The notes under the pieces: model-generated
The model's input: the letters and a program-made list of their open reading frames with translations, nothing else
Databases searched by the model: none
Told to the model about the DNA's origin: nothing
Shown here: one piece after another, positions 63,838 to 64,000 of the stretch
How the letters are laid out: each line of letters opens with the position of its first letter
Numbering within the stretch: the stretch's first letter is position 1
Assembly (NCBI GenBank): GCA_000380225.1
Contig: KB904821.1
Span: 1,088,107-1,152,106 of the forward strand
Origin: a filamentous cyanobacterium ESFC-1
Lineage (GTDB): Bacteria; Cyanobacteriota; Cyanobacteriia; Cyanobacteriales; Spirulinaceae
Direction: 5' to 3'
DNA: 64,000 bases
Made by a program: the position numbers and the translations under genes

Positions 63838-63881
63838 GATAATTCATGGACAAACCGAGTCATATTTGTCGATGAATTATC
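63838..63881 (+). promoter_or_regulatory. hairpin enclosing the tnpA start codon, with leader peptide
   Basis: GATAATTCATGGACAAA (63838-63854) pairs with TTTGTCGATGAATTATC (63865-63881) with one mismatch and a 10-nt loop. The tnpA ATG (63872) lies in the right arm. A second ATG (63846) in the left arm opens MDKPSHICR, whose TGA stop overlaps the tnpA ATG as ATGA. Translation of tnpA may depend on opening this stem (inference). Confidence 0.7.
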
Positions 63882-64000
63882 GCCCTCACGAATTAGCAGA
63901 ACTGTTAGGTGTTTCCGTAAAAACTTTACACCGATGGGATGCTAACGGGAAATTGAAAGCATTACGCACCCCCGGCAATCAAAGGTACTACAACGAGTCC
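63872..64000 (+). CDS. tnpA: IS607 serine recombinase TnpA (3' end missing)
   Basis: 43 residues are visible. They form the N-terminal MerR-like helix-turn-helix typical of IS607 TnpA: YRPHELAELLGVSVKTLHRW then DANGKLKALRTPGNQRYY. The serine-recombinase catalytic domain would follow outside the window. In this family TnpA performs strand exchange by a serine nucleophile. Confidence 0.85.
   Translation, partial: MNYRPHELAELLGVSVKTLHRWDANGKLKALRTPGNQRYYNES

Larger units (their letters stand above)
63826..64000 (+). mobile_element. IS607-family insertion sequence (left end)
   Basis: The element's left boundary lies between the DUF6464 stop (63823) and the hairpin at 63838. It carries a tnpA serine recombinase that continues past the window, and usually a tnpB gene follows. 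IS607 elements have no fixed target site and lack ordinary inverted repeats. Confidence 0.75.

Overview
The window is chromosomal DNA from a cyanobacterium, probably a filamentous one. The octamer GCGATCGC (HIP1) and close variants occur throughout, inside and between genes. The gene set is cyanobacterial: a Flv1-type flavodiiron protein, an EGY-type site-2 protease, DUF3110, DUF1400 and DUF6464 proteins, a C-DES cystine lyase and many Uma2 (DUF820) proteins. Intergenic spaces carry long heptanucleotide (STRR) arrays, a repeat class described from filamentous cyanobacteria. I saw no tRNA, rRNA or CRISPR array. The species cannot be named from this sequence alone.

Layout. 1-13.5 kb is mostly minus-strand housekeeping: a truncated PEP-synthase-like gene, a YheT-type hydrolase, a TPR protein, a HcyBio (DUF39) protein, a glycosyltransferase, a ClC-CBS-USP fusion with an unusual gate motif, an EGY-like M50 protease, murQ and a DUF3110 protein. 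13.6-24.3 kb is an accessory zone. It has a tandem pair of exported paralogues, five Uma2 genes plus a Uma2 relic, an overlapping ORF/HNH-nuclease pair, an LRR protein with a broken-off copy of its 3' end 2 kb away, and a UPF0175-like/DUF3368 PIN toxin-antitoxin pair, with flv1 in the middle. 24.4-30.7 kb holds a DsbA-like protein, clpP, a cystine lyase, a histidine kinase whose 3' end is repeated beyond a Phd-type antitoxin, and mtnA.

30.7-34.1 kb is a second accessory patch: a translationally coupled pair sharing a GAAGKVEG motif (one partner with a TRADD-N-like region and pentapeptide repeats), an Rpn/PD-(D/E)XK-like protein and another pentapeptide protein. 34.3-45 kb is metabolic and miscellaneous: a SagB/ThcOx oxidoreductase, argF, a DUF1400 hydrolase, a creatininase-family protein, a rhomboid, a Vat-like acetyltransferase, a HAD phosphatase, a tandem USP and an ABC ATPase. 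At 45.2-47.6 kb a stand-alone HTH-NACHT NTPase resembles bacterial NLR-type defence proteins. It is followed by about 590 bp without a recognisable gene, which contains an orphan terminator.

48.2-63.8 kb contains an RND pump, dnaK and a dnaJ-like gene, a lipoprotein with a pilin-like C-terminus, pdhB, secD-secF, moaA, a Nudix gene, a lipase-like gene and a DUF6464 gene. Immediately after the last of these, an IS607-family element begins and runs off the right edge. Its recombinase start codon lies inside a strong hairpin.

The most notable non-gene feature is the repeat landscape: several different heptamer families (all period 7), a roughly 132-bp MITE-like family with TATA-ended inverted repeats, and small hairpin repeats. 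Several heptamer arrays end at or close to start codons. The best candidates for an under-described system are the GAAGKVEG/TRADD-N-like two-gene module with the NACHT protein, the 132-aa/HNH pair, and the hairpin-sequestered IS607 start.
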